Notes under the pieces: generated by a model | What the model saw: only the letters and a program-made list of their open reading frames with translations | What the model was told of the DNA's origin: nothing | Database searches by the model: none | Shown: positions 32,078 to 39,288 of the stretch, one piece after another | How positions within the stretch are numbered: the stretch's first letter is position 1 | Layout of the letters: every line of letters starts with the position of its first letter | Assembly: GCA_046331175.1 (NCBI GenBank) | Contig: JAXLRI010000004.1 | Location: forward strand, 310,001 to 374,000 | Origin: JAWKIW01 sp046331175 | GTDB lineage: Bacteria; Actinomycetota; Acidimicrobiia; Acidimicrobiales; Acidimicrobilacustridaceae | DNA: 64,000 nucleotides | Direction of reading: 5' to 3' | Program-made: the position numbers and the translations under genes

Positions 32078-33310
32078 CTATTGCAGGTACGCGGGACCCT
32101 TGTCGAGCTCGAAGGCCGAGTGCAGGACCTGGACCGCATCCTCGATCTGGGACTGCCGCACGACGCAGCTGACCCGGATGGCCGACGTGGAGATCATCTC
32201 GATGTTGATGCCGTGGTCGGCCAGGGTCTCGAACACGGTGGCGGCCACACCGGGGTGCGACTTCATGCCGGCGCCGATCACGCTGACCCGGGCGATCTCG
32301 TCGTCGGCCCGGACGTCGCTGGCCCCGATCTCGGCGGCGAGGGACTCGCAGATGGCCACCGCCCGGGCCAGGTCGTCCTTGGGGACCGTGAAGGAGATGT
32401 CGGTGACGCCGTCCTCGGACGTGTTCTGCACGATGAGGTCGACGTTGATGTGCTCGTCGGCCAGGGCGCGGAACGTCCGGCCGGCGATGCCCGGGCGATC
32501 CTGGGCACCGGCGACGGTGACCTTGCAGTCGTCGGTGTCGTGGGTGACCGCCGAGACGATGGCCTGCTCCATGTCGTCGTCCTCCTTGGTGACGAGCGTG
32601 CCCGGCTCCCAGGTGAACGCCGAGCGGACGTGGAGGTCGACCCCCCAGTTGCGGGCGAACTCGACCGAGCGCATGGCCGGCTTCGGGCACCCGTTGGCGG
32701 TCATCTCCAACAGCTCGTCGAAGGAGATGCGCTCCATCTTCCGGGCGTCGTCGACGACCCGCGGGTCGCTGGTGAACACCCCGGACACGTCGGTGTAGAG
32801 CTCGCAGATGTCGGCGCCGAGGGCGTGGGCCAGCGCCACGGCAGTGGTGTCGGAGCCGCCGCGGCCGAGGAAGGTGATGTTCTGGTCGGTCGACACGCCC
32901 TGGGCGCCACCGACCACCGGCACCTGGCCCTGGTCGAGCGCGGCCCGGATCCGATCGGGGCGGATCTCGAGGATCTTGGCGTTGGTGTGGACGGTGTCGG
33001 TGATGAAGCCGGCCTGGCTGCCGGTGAAGGACTCGGCCCCGACGCCGACGTCGTGCAGCGCCATGCAGAGCAACGCCATCGCCTTGCGCTCGCCGGCGGT
33101 GATGAGCATGTCCATCTCGCGACCGGGGTGGGTGCTCGACACCTCGCGGGCGAGGCGGAGCAGGTCGTCGGTCTCCTTGCCCATCGCCGAGATGACGACG
33201 ACGACCTGGTTGCCGCGGCGCACGGTGCGCGCCACGTGGTCGGCGACCGTGCGCATGCGCTCGGGATCGCCGACCGAAGTGCCTCCGAACTTCTGCACCA
33301 CCAGCGCCAC
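32078..33310 (-). CDS. lysC: Aspartate kinase
   Basis: 410 residues. The kinase domain starts at once with VVQKFGGTSVGDPERM and includes FLGRGGSDTTAVALAHALGADICELYTDVSGV. Two C-terminal ACT domains (about 265-410, with VAGAQDRPGIAGRTFRALADEHINVDLI and GIEMISTSAIRVSCVV) give feedback control by lysine and/or threonine. In many actinobacteria an internal start yields a separate beta subunit; a good internal site was not obvious here. GTG 33310 lies 8 nt after a -10 box. Confidence 0.95.
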   Translation of the reverse strand: MALVVQKFGGTSVGDPERMRTVADHVARTVRRGNQVVVVISAMGKETDDLLRLAREVSSTHPGREMDMLITAGERKAMALLCMALHDVGVGAESFTGSQAGFITDTVHTNAKILEIRPDRIRAALDQGQVPVVGGAQGVSTDQNITFLGRGGSDTTAVALAHALGADICELYTDVSGVFTSDPRVVDDARKMERISFDELLEMTANGCPKPAMRSVEFARNWGVDLHVRSAFTWEPGTLVTKEDDDMEQAIVSAVTHDTDDCKVTVAGAQDRPGIAGRTFRALADEHINVDLIVQNTSEDGVTDISFTVPKDDLARAVAICESLAAEIGASDVRADDEIARVSVIGAGMKSHPGVAATVFETLADHGINIEMISTSAIRVSCVVRQSQIEDAVQVLHSAFELDKGPAYLQ

Positions 33311-33318
33311 GGGCAGGG

Positions 33319-33324
33319 AGGCTA
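33319..33324 (-). promoter_or_regulatory. -10 box TAGCCT of lysC
   Basis: TAGCCT on the minus strand, 8 nt before GTG 33310. Confidence 0.6.
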
Positions 33325-33447
33325 CCGCCGCCCTCCGCCGGCTCCGAACCGGCGGAGCCTCAGCCGGCCCGCGTCCTGGGGTGGAGCCGCGACGCCCCGG
33401 AGGCCGGGCGACGACGGTCCCGCTCCCCAGCGCACCGGCCCGACGGG

Positions 33448-33453
33448 TAGCGT
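33448..33453 (+). promoter_or_regulatory. -10 box TAGCGT of the first cyclophilin gene
   Basis: TAGCGT, 9 nt before ATG 33463. Confidence 0.5.
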
Positions 33454-33462
33454 GCACGGCCG

Positions 33463-34359
33463 ATGTCGAGCCCCCGAGCCCGCCGCGAGCAGGAACGCCA
33501 GCGCCGCCTCGCGGAAGAGGAGGCCCGCCGCCGCGCCGACCAGCGCACCCGCCGCAACCAGCGGATCGTCGGCACCTTCGGCGTGCTGCTCATCGTGGCC
33601 CTCGTGGTGGGCCTGGTGTTCGCCGCCCGGCGGTCGGGCACGAGCACCGCCACCGGGTCGTCGATCACCACCTCCACCGCGCCCCTGAACGTCTCGTCGA
33701 CCACTGCGCCCCCCAACGAGGGCACACCGGTGAGCGTCCCACCGGCGCCGGCCGGCGCCTCGATCACGGGTCCCACCCCCTGCCCGGCCGAGGACGGCTC
33801 CTCCCCGCGCACCACCCACTTCGCCCAGGCGCCCCCCACCTGCATCGCCCCCGGCAGCGAGTTCATCGTCACCATCTCCACGACCAAGGGCGACATCAAG
33901 GCGCTGGTGTCCACCGCCGACGCCCCGGCCGTGGTGAACAACTTCATCGTCCTGGCCCGCTACCACTACTGGGACGGAGCGCCCATCGGCTTCATCAAGA
34001 GCCGGGCCTGGTTCGAGGCCGGCTCCGACATCGCCGATCCACCGGGCGTCACCAGCCCCGGCTACACCATCCAGAGCGATGCGCCACCGCAGGCCTACAC
34101 GCCGGTCACGCTGGGGATGGCCGTCGAACCGGGCACCAAGAACGTGGGCGGCGACATGGTCGTGGCGGTCGGCGAGCAGGTCGTCGGCCTGCCCCAGACC
34201 ACGCCGGTCATCGGCCTCGTCCTCGACGGCGCCGAGGTCATCCGCCAGATCGGCCAGGCCGGGACCCAGGCCGGCCAGCCCACCCAGGTGATCACCATCA
34301 CCAAGGTGCTGGTCGAGCCGAGCACCGCCAGCGCCACCACCAGCACGACCACCGGCTGA
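33463..34359 (+). CDS. Membrane-anchored degenerate cyclophilin-like protein
   Basis: 298 residues. A charged coiled N-terminus (RREQERQRRLAEEEARRRA), one membrane helix at about 35-54 and a Ser/Thr/Pro linker lead to a cyclophilin-fold domain. It aligns over its whole length with the next gene (shared ITGPTPCP, VSTTKGDIKAL versus VSTTKGDFTIT, VVNNFIVLARY). Where the neighbour has PFHRVVKDF this one has PIGFIKSRAWF, so the catalytic Arg is lost, and SQWFVLTG is absent. Probably a non-enzymatic paralogue in the cell envelope. Confidence 0.82.
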   Translation: MSSPRARREQERQRRLAEEEARRRADQRTRRNQRIVGTFGVLLIVALVVGLVFAARRSGTSTATGSSITTSTAPLNVSSTTAPPNEGTPVSVPPAPAGASITGPTPCPAEDGSSPRTTHFAQAPPTCIAPGSEFIVTISTTKGDIKALVSTADAPAVVNNFIVLARYHYWDGAPIGFIKSRAWFEAGSDIADPPGVTSPGYTIQSDAPPQAYTPVTLGMAVEPGTKNVGGDMVVAVGEQVVGLPQTTPVIGLVLDGAEVIRQIGQAGTQAGQPTQVITITKVLVEPSTASATTSTTTG

Positions 34360-34402
34360 GCCCCCCGGCGCCGCTGCCTGGTTCGCCCGGCGACCCCGTT
34401 GG

Positions 34403-34408
34403 TAGGTT
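34403..34408 (+). promoter_or_regulatory. -10 box TAGGTT of the second cyclophilin gene
   Basis: TAGGTT, 8 nt before ATG 34417. Confidence 0.55.
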
Positions 34409-34416
34409 GCGCCGCC

Positions 34417-35259
34417 ATGGGGACCGCCAAGCGTGAGCGCCAGAAGGCCGGCCGCCAGGCCCGACTCGAGGAGGCCCGGCGCGAGCAGAAGAAGGCCGAG
34501 ACGCGCAAGCGGTTCTCGACCACCGCGATCATCGTCGTGGTGTTCATCGCCGTGCTCGGTGTGGTGACGCTGCTGCGCAGCAGGGACAACAAGTCGAGCG
34601 AGCAGTCGACCACCGCCACCACCGCGGCCGTCTCGTCGAGCACCACGGGCACCGCCATCCCGGTCGGCGCCACCATCACCGGGCCGACGCCGTGCCCGCC
34701 CACCGACGGATCGGCCCAGCGGACCACCACGTTCTCCGAGGCCCCGCCGATGTGCATCGACCCGGCGAAGACGTACACCGCCACGGTGTCGACGACCAAG
34801 GGCGACTTCACCATCACCCTCGACGCCAAGAGCGCGCCGAAGACGGTGAACAACTTCGTCGTCCTGTCCCGCTACGGCTTCTACGACGGCGTGCCGTTCC
34901 ACCGCGTGGTCAAGGACTTCGTGATCCAGACCGGCGACCCGAACGGCGTGGCCCGGGGCAAGCCCGGCCAGGACGGGCCCGGCTACTCCATCCCCGACGA
35001 GAACCCGCCCGACACCTCCGTGTACACGAAGGGCTCCGTCGCCATGGCCAACACCGGTCAGCCCAACACCGGCGGCAGCCAGTGGTTCGTGCTCACCGGG
35101 AGCACGCCGCTGCCGTCGGCGACCTACCCGAAGTTCGGCCAGGTCACCCAGGGTCTCGACACGACGGTGGCCGCCATCGCCGCCACCGCGCCGCCCAGCG
35201 GTGACGGCCAGCCGACCGATCCCACCACGATCAACAAGATCACCATCGCCGAGAGCTGA
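34417..35259 (+). CDS. Membrane-anchored peptidyl-prolyl cis-trans isomerase (cyclophilin)
   Basis: 280 residues with the same plan as the preceding gene: basic N-terminus, helix about 35-53, Thr-rich linker, then a complete cyclophilin domain. Catalytic and binding residues are present: VPFHRVVKDFVIQTGDP with the Arg, VAMANTGQPNTGGSQWFVL, and FGQVTQGLDTT. It should fold exported proteins outside the membrane. It follows its degenerate paralogue by 57 nt but has its own -10 box, so both can be expressed separately. Confidence 0.92.
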   Translation: MGTAKRERQKAGRQARLEEARREQKKAETRKRFSTTAIIVVVFIAVLGVVTLLRSRDNKSSEQSTTATTAAVSSSTTGTAIPVGATITGPTPCPPTDGSAQRTTTFSEAPPMCIDPAKTYTATVSTTKGDFTITLDAKSAPKTVNNFVVLSRYGFYDGVPFHRVVKDFVIQTGDPNGVARGKPGQDGPGYSIPDENPPDTSVYTKGSVAMANTGQPNTGGSQWFVLTGSTPLPSATYPKFGQVTQGLDTTVAAIAATAPPSGDGQPTDPTTINKITIAES

Positions 35260-35340
35260 CGCTGCCTCCGGGCTCGCCGACGGACCGACACCGAGGCGTC
35301 GCGCCGACGCGGGGGTCGATCGCTGAGCGGGGCGCCAGGG

Positions 35341-36006
35341 CTAGGGCAGGGCGTCGAGGCCGGCGAGGGCGCCGGCTCGGAACACCTGCACCTCGCCGAC
35401 CCCCGCGGTGCGCCACGCGCCCGCCGGGTCGCGGATGAGGGCGGTCGCCTCGGGGACCTCGGCGACCACCAGGTCGCGCGGGGCCAGCTGCACGGTGCGG
35501 TGGATCTTCTCGCGCGACCACGTGTTGGCCCGGGGGATGACCGACAGCCCGGCCACCACGCCGAGGCCCACCGTGAAGGCGCCCCCGCGCGAGTCGACCA
35601 TCGGGTCGCACAGGACGTCGGCACCGGCGGCGCTACCGGCCAGCACGCCACCGCCGGCGAGCACGGCGGTGAGCGCCTCGAACAGCGGCGAGTCCTTCAG
35701 GACCGAGCGCAGGTGCATGGCCGAGCTGCCCGGCAGGTACACGAAGCGGGCCCCGGCCACCAGGGCCACGGTCTCCTCGACGAAGCCGTCGCGGCGGGTG
35801 AGCACCGGGGCCTCGACCACCTCGGCACCGAGGCCGGCGAACCAGGCGGCGGCCCGCTCGACCACCCCGGCCGGGTTCTCGTAGGCCGACCCGGTCGGCA
35901 GCACGACCACCCGATCGCCGCCGCTGGCGGCCAGCAGCTCGGCGTCGAACGAGCACCCGTCGGTCCACTCCGCGCCGCCGACCAGGGCCAGGGTTCCTGT
36001 CGTCAT
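35341..36006 (-). CDS. Peptidase S51/cyanophycinase-like protein lacking the nucleophile
   Basis: 221 residues with the class-I glutaminase-like fold of the S51 group: TLALVGGAEW, VVVLPTGSAYENPAGVVERAAAWF, and VYLPGSSAMHLRSVLKDS. The nucleophile elbow, normally GTSAGA or GSSAGA, reads VLAGSAAGADVLCDPMVDSRGG, so the catalytic Ser is an Ala. The surrounding CDPMVD...GGAFTVGLG segment is otherwise well kept. It may be a binding or regulatory protein rather than a peptidase. Convergent with the cyclophilin gene. Confidence 0.8.
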   Translation of the reverse strand: MTTGTLALVGGAEWTDGCSFDAELLAASGGDRVVVLPTGSAYENPAGVVERAAAWFAGLGAEVVEAPVLTRRDGFVEETVALVAGARFVYLPGSSAMHLRSVLKDSPLFEALTAVLAGGGVLAGSAAGADVLCDPMVDSRGGAFTVGLGVVAGLSVIPRANTWSREKIHRTVQLAPRDLVVAEVPEATALIRDPAGAWRTAGVGEVQVFRAGALAGLDALP

Positions 36007-36014
36007 GGGCGGTC

Positions 36015-36020
36015 ACCCTA
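36015..36020 (-). promoter_or_regulatory. -10 box TAGGGT of the S51-like gene
   Basis: TAGGGT on the minus strand, 8 nt before ATG 36006. Confidence 0.6.
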
Positions 36021-36131
36021 TCTGCCGCACCGGCGCGGACCGGACGGCGCCACGACCCCCGCGCCGGCGCCCGACCCCGCGGCCCCACGGCGACCCACCG
36101 CGCCCACCGCCGCGCCGTTGGCGGCCGGTGG

Positions 36132-36148
36132 CTACCGGTCGGTAACGT
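36132..36148 (+). promoter_or_regulatory. Candidate operator CTACCGGTCGGTAA overlapping the hbd -10 box
   Basis: CTACC-GGTC-GGTAA at 36132-36145 with the -10 box TAACGT at 36143-36148, 8 nt before the ATG at 36157. A protein on this dyad would block the promoter directly. The same dyad occurs at the meaA start (39275-39288), and 13 of 15 bases from TACCGG to AACG are identical. Confidence 0.65.
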
Positions 36149-36156
36149 CTGCGCCC

Positions 36157-37011
36157 ATGACGATCAAGCGCGTGGGCATCGTGGGTTCGGGGATCATGGG
36201 GTCGGGCATCGCCGAGGTGGCGGCCAAGTCCGGCTTCGAGGTGGTGCTGCGGTCGCGCCAGCAGGCGACGGCCGACGCCATGGTCCTGGCGATGGAGAAG
36301 TCGCTCACCAAGCAGGTCGACAAGGGCAAGCTCGAGGAGGCCGACAAGGCCGCCGCCCTCGGACGGGTCACCGCCACCTCCTCGCTGCACGAGCTGGCCG
36401 AGTGCGACCTCGTCGTCGAGTCGGTGGTCGAGGACCTCGCGGTGAAGAAGGAGCTCTTCCGCGAGCTCAACCACATCTGCAAGGACGACGCCATCCTCGC
36501 CACCAACACCTCCACCCTGCCGGTCATCGACATGGCGATGGAGACCCACAAGCCCGAGCTGGTCGTCGGCGTCCACTTCTTCAACCCGGCCCCGATGATG
36601 TCGCTGGTCGAGATCGTGCGGACGCTCGTCACCTCCGACGAGACCGTCGAGCGGGTGCGCGACTTCGCCGACTCCTGCGGCAAGGACCCGGTCATCGTCA
36701 AGGACCAGGCCGGCTTCATCGTGAACGCCCTGCTGTTCCCCTACCTCAACAACGCCGTGCGCCTGCTCGAGAACGGCACGGCCTCGCTCGAGGACATCGA
36801 CACCGCCATGAAGGGCGGATGCAACTTCCCGATGGGGCCGTTCGCGCTGCTCGACCTCGTCGGCCTCGACACCTCGCTGGCGATCCTCGACGCCCTCTAC
36901 GCCGAGTTCAACGACCCGAACTACGCGCCGGCCCCCCGCCTGCGCCGCATGGTCACCGCCGGCCTGCTCGGCCGGAAGTCCGGCAAGGGCTTCTACGACT
37001 ACGCCCGCTGA
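36157..37011 (+). CDS. 3-hydroxybutyryl-CoA dehydrogenase
   Basis: 284 residues, the length of single-domain-pair 3-hydroxyacyl-CoA dehydrogenases. NAD loop RVGIVGSGIMGSGIAEVAA at the N-terminus, VVESVVEDLAVKKELF, TNTSTLPV, and the catalytic VGVHFFNPAPMMSLVEIV with the His-Glu pair are intact, as is the C-terminal MGPFALLDLVGLD and GRKSGKGFYDY. It interconverts acetoacetyl-CoA and 3-hydroxybutyryl-CoA, which feeds both polyhydroxybutyrate and the ethylmalonyl-CoA route that uses the mutase at 39282. Monocistronic. Confidence 0.93.
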   Translation: MTIKRVGIVGSGIMGSGIAEVAAKSGFEVVLRSRQQATADAMVLAMEKSLTKQVDKGKLEEADKAAALGRVTATSSLHELAECDLVVESVVEDLAVKKELFRELNHICKDDAILATNTSTLPVIDMAMETHKPELVVGVHFFNPAPMMSLVEIVRTLVTSDETVERVRDFADSCGKDPVIVKDQAGFIVNALLFPYLNNAVRLLENGTASLEDIDTAMKGGCNFPMGPFALLDLVGLDTSLAILDALYAEFNDPNYAPAPRLRRMVTAGLLGRKSGKGFYDYAR

Positions 37012-37209
37012 TCGCGGCGGGCGCTGAGGGCCGCGGCCACCACGTCCGCCTTCGGCGCGCCCGGCAACCGGCTTCCGGTCCGGGACCCGCAGCGACCAGA
37101 CTGCGAGGCGGCGGCCCGCCGCTGGCGCGCCCCACCACTCGGCCGGACCCGGTCGACCGGCCGACCACACCCCACCGCCCGCCCCGTCCCGCACCACCTG
37201 GAGAGCCGC

Positions 37210-38388
37210 GTGTTCCGCTCCGTGCCCCCCGCCCCGCCCGACCCGATCCTCGGCCTCGGCGAGCTGTTCAAGGCCGACGAGCGGGAGGGCAAGCTCAACC
37301 TGACCGTGGGCGTGTACTGCGACGAGACGGGCCGCACCCCCGTGTTCGAGGCCGTCCAGGAAGCACAGCGCCGCCACATCGACGCCGAGGACACCAAGAC
37401 CTACCTGCCCATCGCCGGTTCGGCCGCCTTCTCCGACGGCGTCGGCGCCCTGCTCTTCCCCGACGACGGCGACGTGCTCGGGCGGGTGCGCGTGGCCCAG
37501 GCGCCCGGCGGCACCGGCGCCCTGTCGGTCGCCGCCCGGCTGACCTGGGTGACCGACCACCGTGCCACCGTGTGGCTCAGCGACCCCACCTGGCCGAACC
37601 ACCGGCCGATCTTCGCCGACGCCGACCTCCAGCTCGCCACCTACCGCTACTACGACGCCGGCGCCGCCGAGCTGCAGCCCGAGGCGATGATCGCCGACCT
37701 CTCCGCCGTGCGCGAGGGCGACGCCGTCGTGCTGCACGGCTGCTGCCACAACCCGACCGGCCTCGACCTCGACCTGGCGGCCTGGGAGGAGGTCGGCGGA
37801 CTGCTGGCCGAGCGCGGCGCCCTGGCCGTCGTCGACCTCGCGTACGCCGGCCTCGGCGACGGGCTCGTCCCCGACACCGAGCCGGTCCGCGTGCTGGCCG
37901 CCGCCGGCGTCGACCTGGCCGTGTGCCTCAGCTTCTCCAAGAACATGGGCCTGTACGGAGAGCGGGTCGGCGCCATGGTCTCGATCGCGGCCACGCCCGA
38001 GCTGGCCGACGCCGTGCACAGCAGGGTGAAGGCCTGCGCCCGGTCGATCTACTCGAACCCGCCGGTGCACGGCGGCGCCATCGTGTCGACCATCCTCGGC
38101 GACCCCACGCTCCGCGCCGGCTGGCAGACCGAGCTGGCCGCCATGCGCGACCGCATCAACGGGCTGCGCGCCGCGCTGGCCGCCGAGCTCGAGCGGGCCG
38201 GCGTCGCTCGCTGCCCGCGCGTCGCCGACGGTCGGGGGATGTTCGGCCTGACCGGGCTGACCAAGGACGAGGTCCTGCGCCTGCGCGACACCTCGGCCGT
38301 CTACCTGGTCGAGAACGGCCGCATGAACATCGCGGCGCTCACCACCGAGACCATCCCGACGTTCGTCGCCGCCCTGGCCACGATCTGA
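37210..38388 (+). CDS. Aspartate/aromatic aminotransferase (class I, TyrB-type)
   Basis: 392 residues. The subfamily-I-alpha pattern is clear: LNLTVGVYCDETGRTPVFEAV at the start, TWPNHRPIF (Trp stacking on PLP), HGCCHNPTGLD, and the Schiff-base lysine in LSFSKNMGLYGERVG, with the phosphate-binding Arg position nearby. It transfers the amino group between aspartate or aromatic amino acids and 2-oxoglutarate. GTG 37210 has GGAGAG 6 nt upstream. It follows the dehydrogenase by about 200 nt. Confidence 0.9.
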   Translation: MFRSVPPAPPDPILGLGELFKADEREGKLNLTVGVYCDETGRTPVFEAVQEAQRRHIDAEDTKTYLPIAGSAAFSDGVGALLFPDDGDVLGRVRVAQAPGGTGALSVAARLTWVTDHRATVWLSDPTWPNHRPIFADADLQLATYRYYDAGAAELQPEAMIADLSAVREGDAVVLHGCCHNPTGLDLDLAAWEEVGGLLAERGALAVVDLAYAGLGDGLVPDTEPVRVLAAAGVDLAVCLSFSKNMGLYGERVGAMVSIAATPELADAVHSRVKACARSIYSNPPVHGGAIVSTILGDPTLRAGWQTELAAMRDRINGLRAALAAELERAGVARCPRVADGRGMFGLTGLTKDEVLRLRDTSAVYLVENGRMNIAALTTETIPTFVAALATI

Positions 38389-38503
38389 CCGGTCCCGAGC
38401 CACCACGGCGAGCGAGCCGGGTCCGACCGGCGCCGATGGCCGGGCGTCGATCGCGGGGCGCGGGCGCGGCACGGCGACGCGCGTTCCCGGCAGACTGGCG
38501 CCG

Positions 38504-39175
38504 ATGAGGGTCGAGCCACCGCCGAGCCGTTGGTCGTTCCCCCCGGCGGCCACCGCCGACGAGCACGGCGTGGTGGGCATCGGGGCCGACCTCGAGCCCG
38601 GCACCCTGCTGGCGGCCTACCGCAGCGGCCTGTTCCCCATGCCGGCCCACCAGGGCGGGCCGATGGCGTGGTGGTCACCCGATCCCCGCGGCACGATCCC
38701 CCTCGACGGCCTCCGCGTGACCCGATCGCTGCGGCAGTCGATGAAGCGGTACGAGGTCCGGGTCGACACCGCGTTCAGCGCGGTCGTCGACGGCTGCCGC
38801 GACCCTCGCCGCGACGGCGCCTGGATCACCCCCGACATCGTCGCCGCCTACCTCCGGCTGCACGAGCTGGGCTGGGCCCACAGCGTCGAGACGTGGTCGG
38901 CCGACGGGCAGCTCGTCGGCGGCCTGTACGGCATCGGCATCGGCGGCTTCTTCGCCGGCGAGTCGATGTTCCACACCGCCCGCGACGCCTCCAAGGTCGC
39001 CCTCGTCCGCCTCGTCGAGATCCTCTCCGAGGGCGGCGCCGGCCTCCTCGACGTGCAGTGGACGACCGACCACCTCTGCTCGCTCGGCGCCGTCGACCTG
39101 CCCCGGGCCGATTACCTCCGCCGGCTCCGGGTGGCCGTCGACCTCCCGGTCGACCCCTGGGCGACCTACCGCTGA
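38504..39175 (+). CDS. aat: Leucyl/phenylalanyl-tRNA-protein transferase
   Basis: 223 residues, normal length. It adds Leu or Phe to proteins with N-terminal Arg or Lys, marking them for ClpS/ClpAP in the N-degron pathway. Signatures: LLAAYRSGLFPMP, AWWSPDPRGTIPLDGLRVTRSLRQSMKR, GAWITPDIVAAYLRLHELGWAHSVETW, and GGFFAGESMFHTARDASKVALVRLVEIL. No clpS is in this window. Confidence 0.94.
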   Translation: MRVEPPPSRWSFPPAATADEHGVVGIGADLEPGTLLAAYRSGLFPMPAHQGGPMAWWSPDPRGTIPLDGLRVTRSLRQSMKRYEVRVDTAFSAVVDGCRDPRRDGAWITPDIVAAYLRLHELGWAHSVETWSADGQLVGGLYGIGIGGFFAGESMFHTARDASKVALVRLVEILSEGGAGLLDVQWTTDHLCSLGAVDLPRADYLRRLRVAVDLPVDPWATYR

Positions 39176-39274
39176 GGGCCGCGACGCCCCGCGCGCTCGC
39201 GGCCGCGCCGTGCGCACCGGTGACCCCTCCGTCCCGCCACCGGAGATGACACGGCGGCCCGCGGGCCGCGAAAC

Positions 39275-39288
39275 TTACCGGATGGTAA
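39275..39288 (+). promoter_or_regulatory. Candidate operator TTACCGGATGGTAA at the meaA start codon
   Basis: TTACC and GGTAA are exact inverse repeats around GGAT. The meaA ATG (39282) lies inside. No TANNNT box at the usual distance is seen; AAACTT at 39271-39276 is the only weak -10 candidate. Confidence 0.6.

Noticed and set aside
39275..39288. Using the dyad as proof of the meaA start
   Set aside because: The ATG lies inside the dyad, so it could be coincidental; a downstream ATG at the MMRTYSG segment would also give a complete protein.
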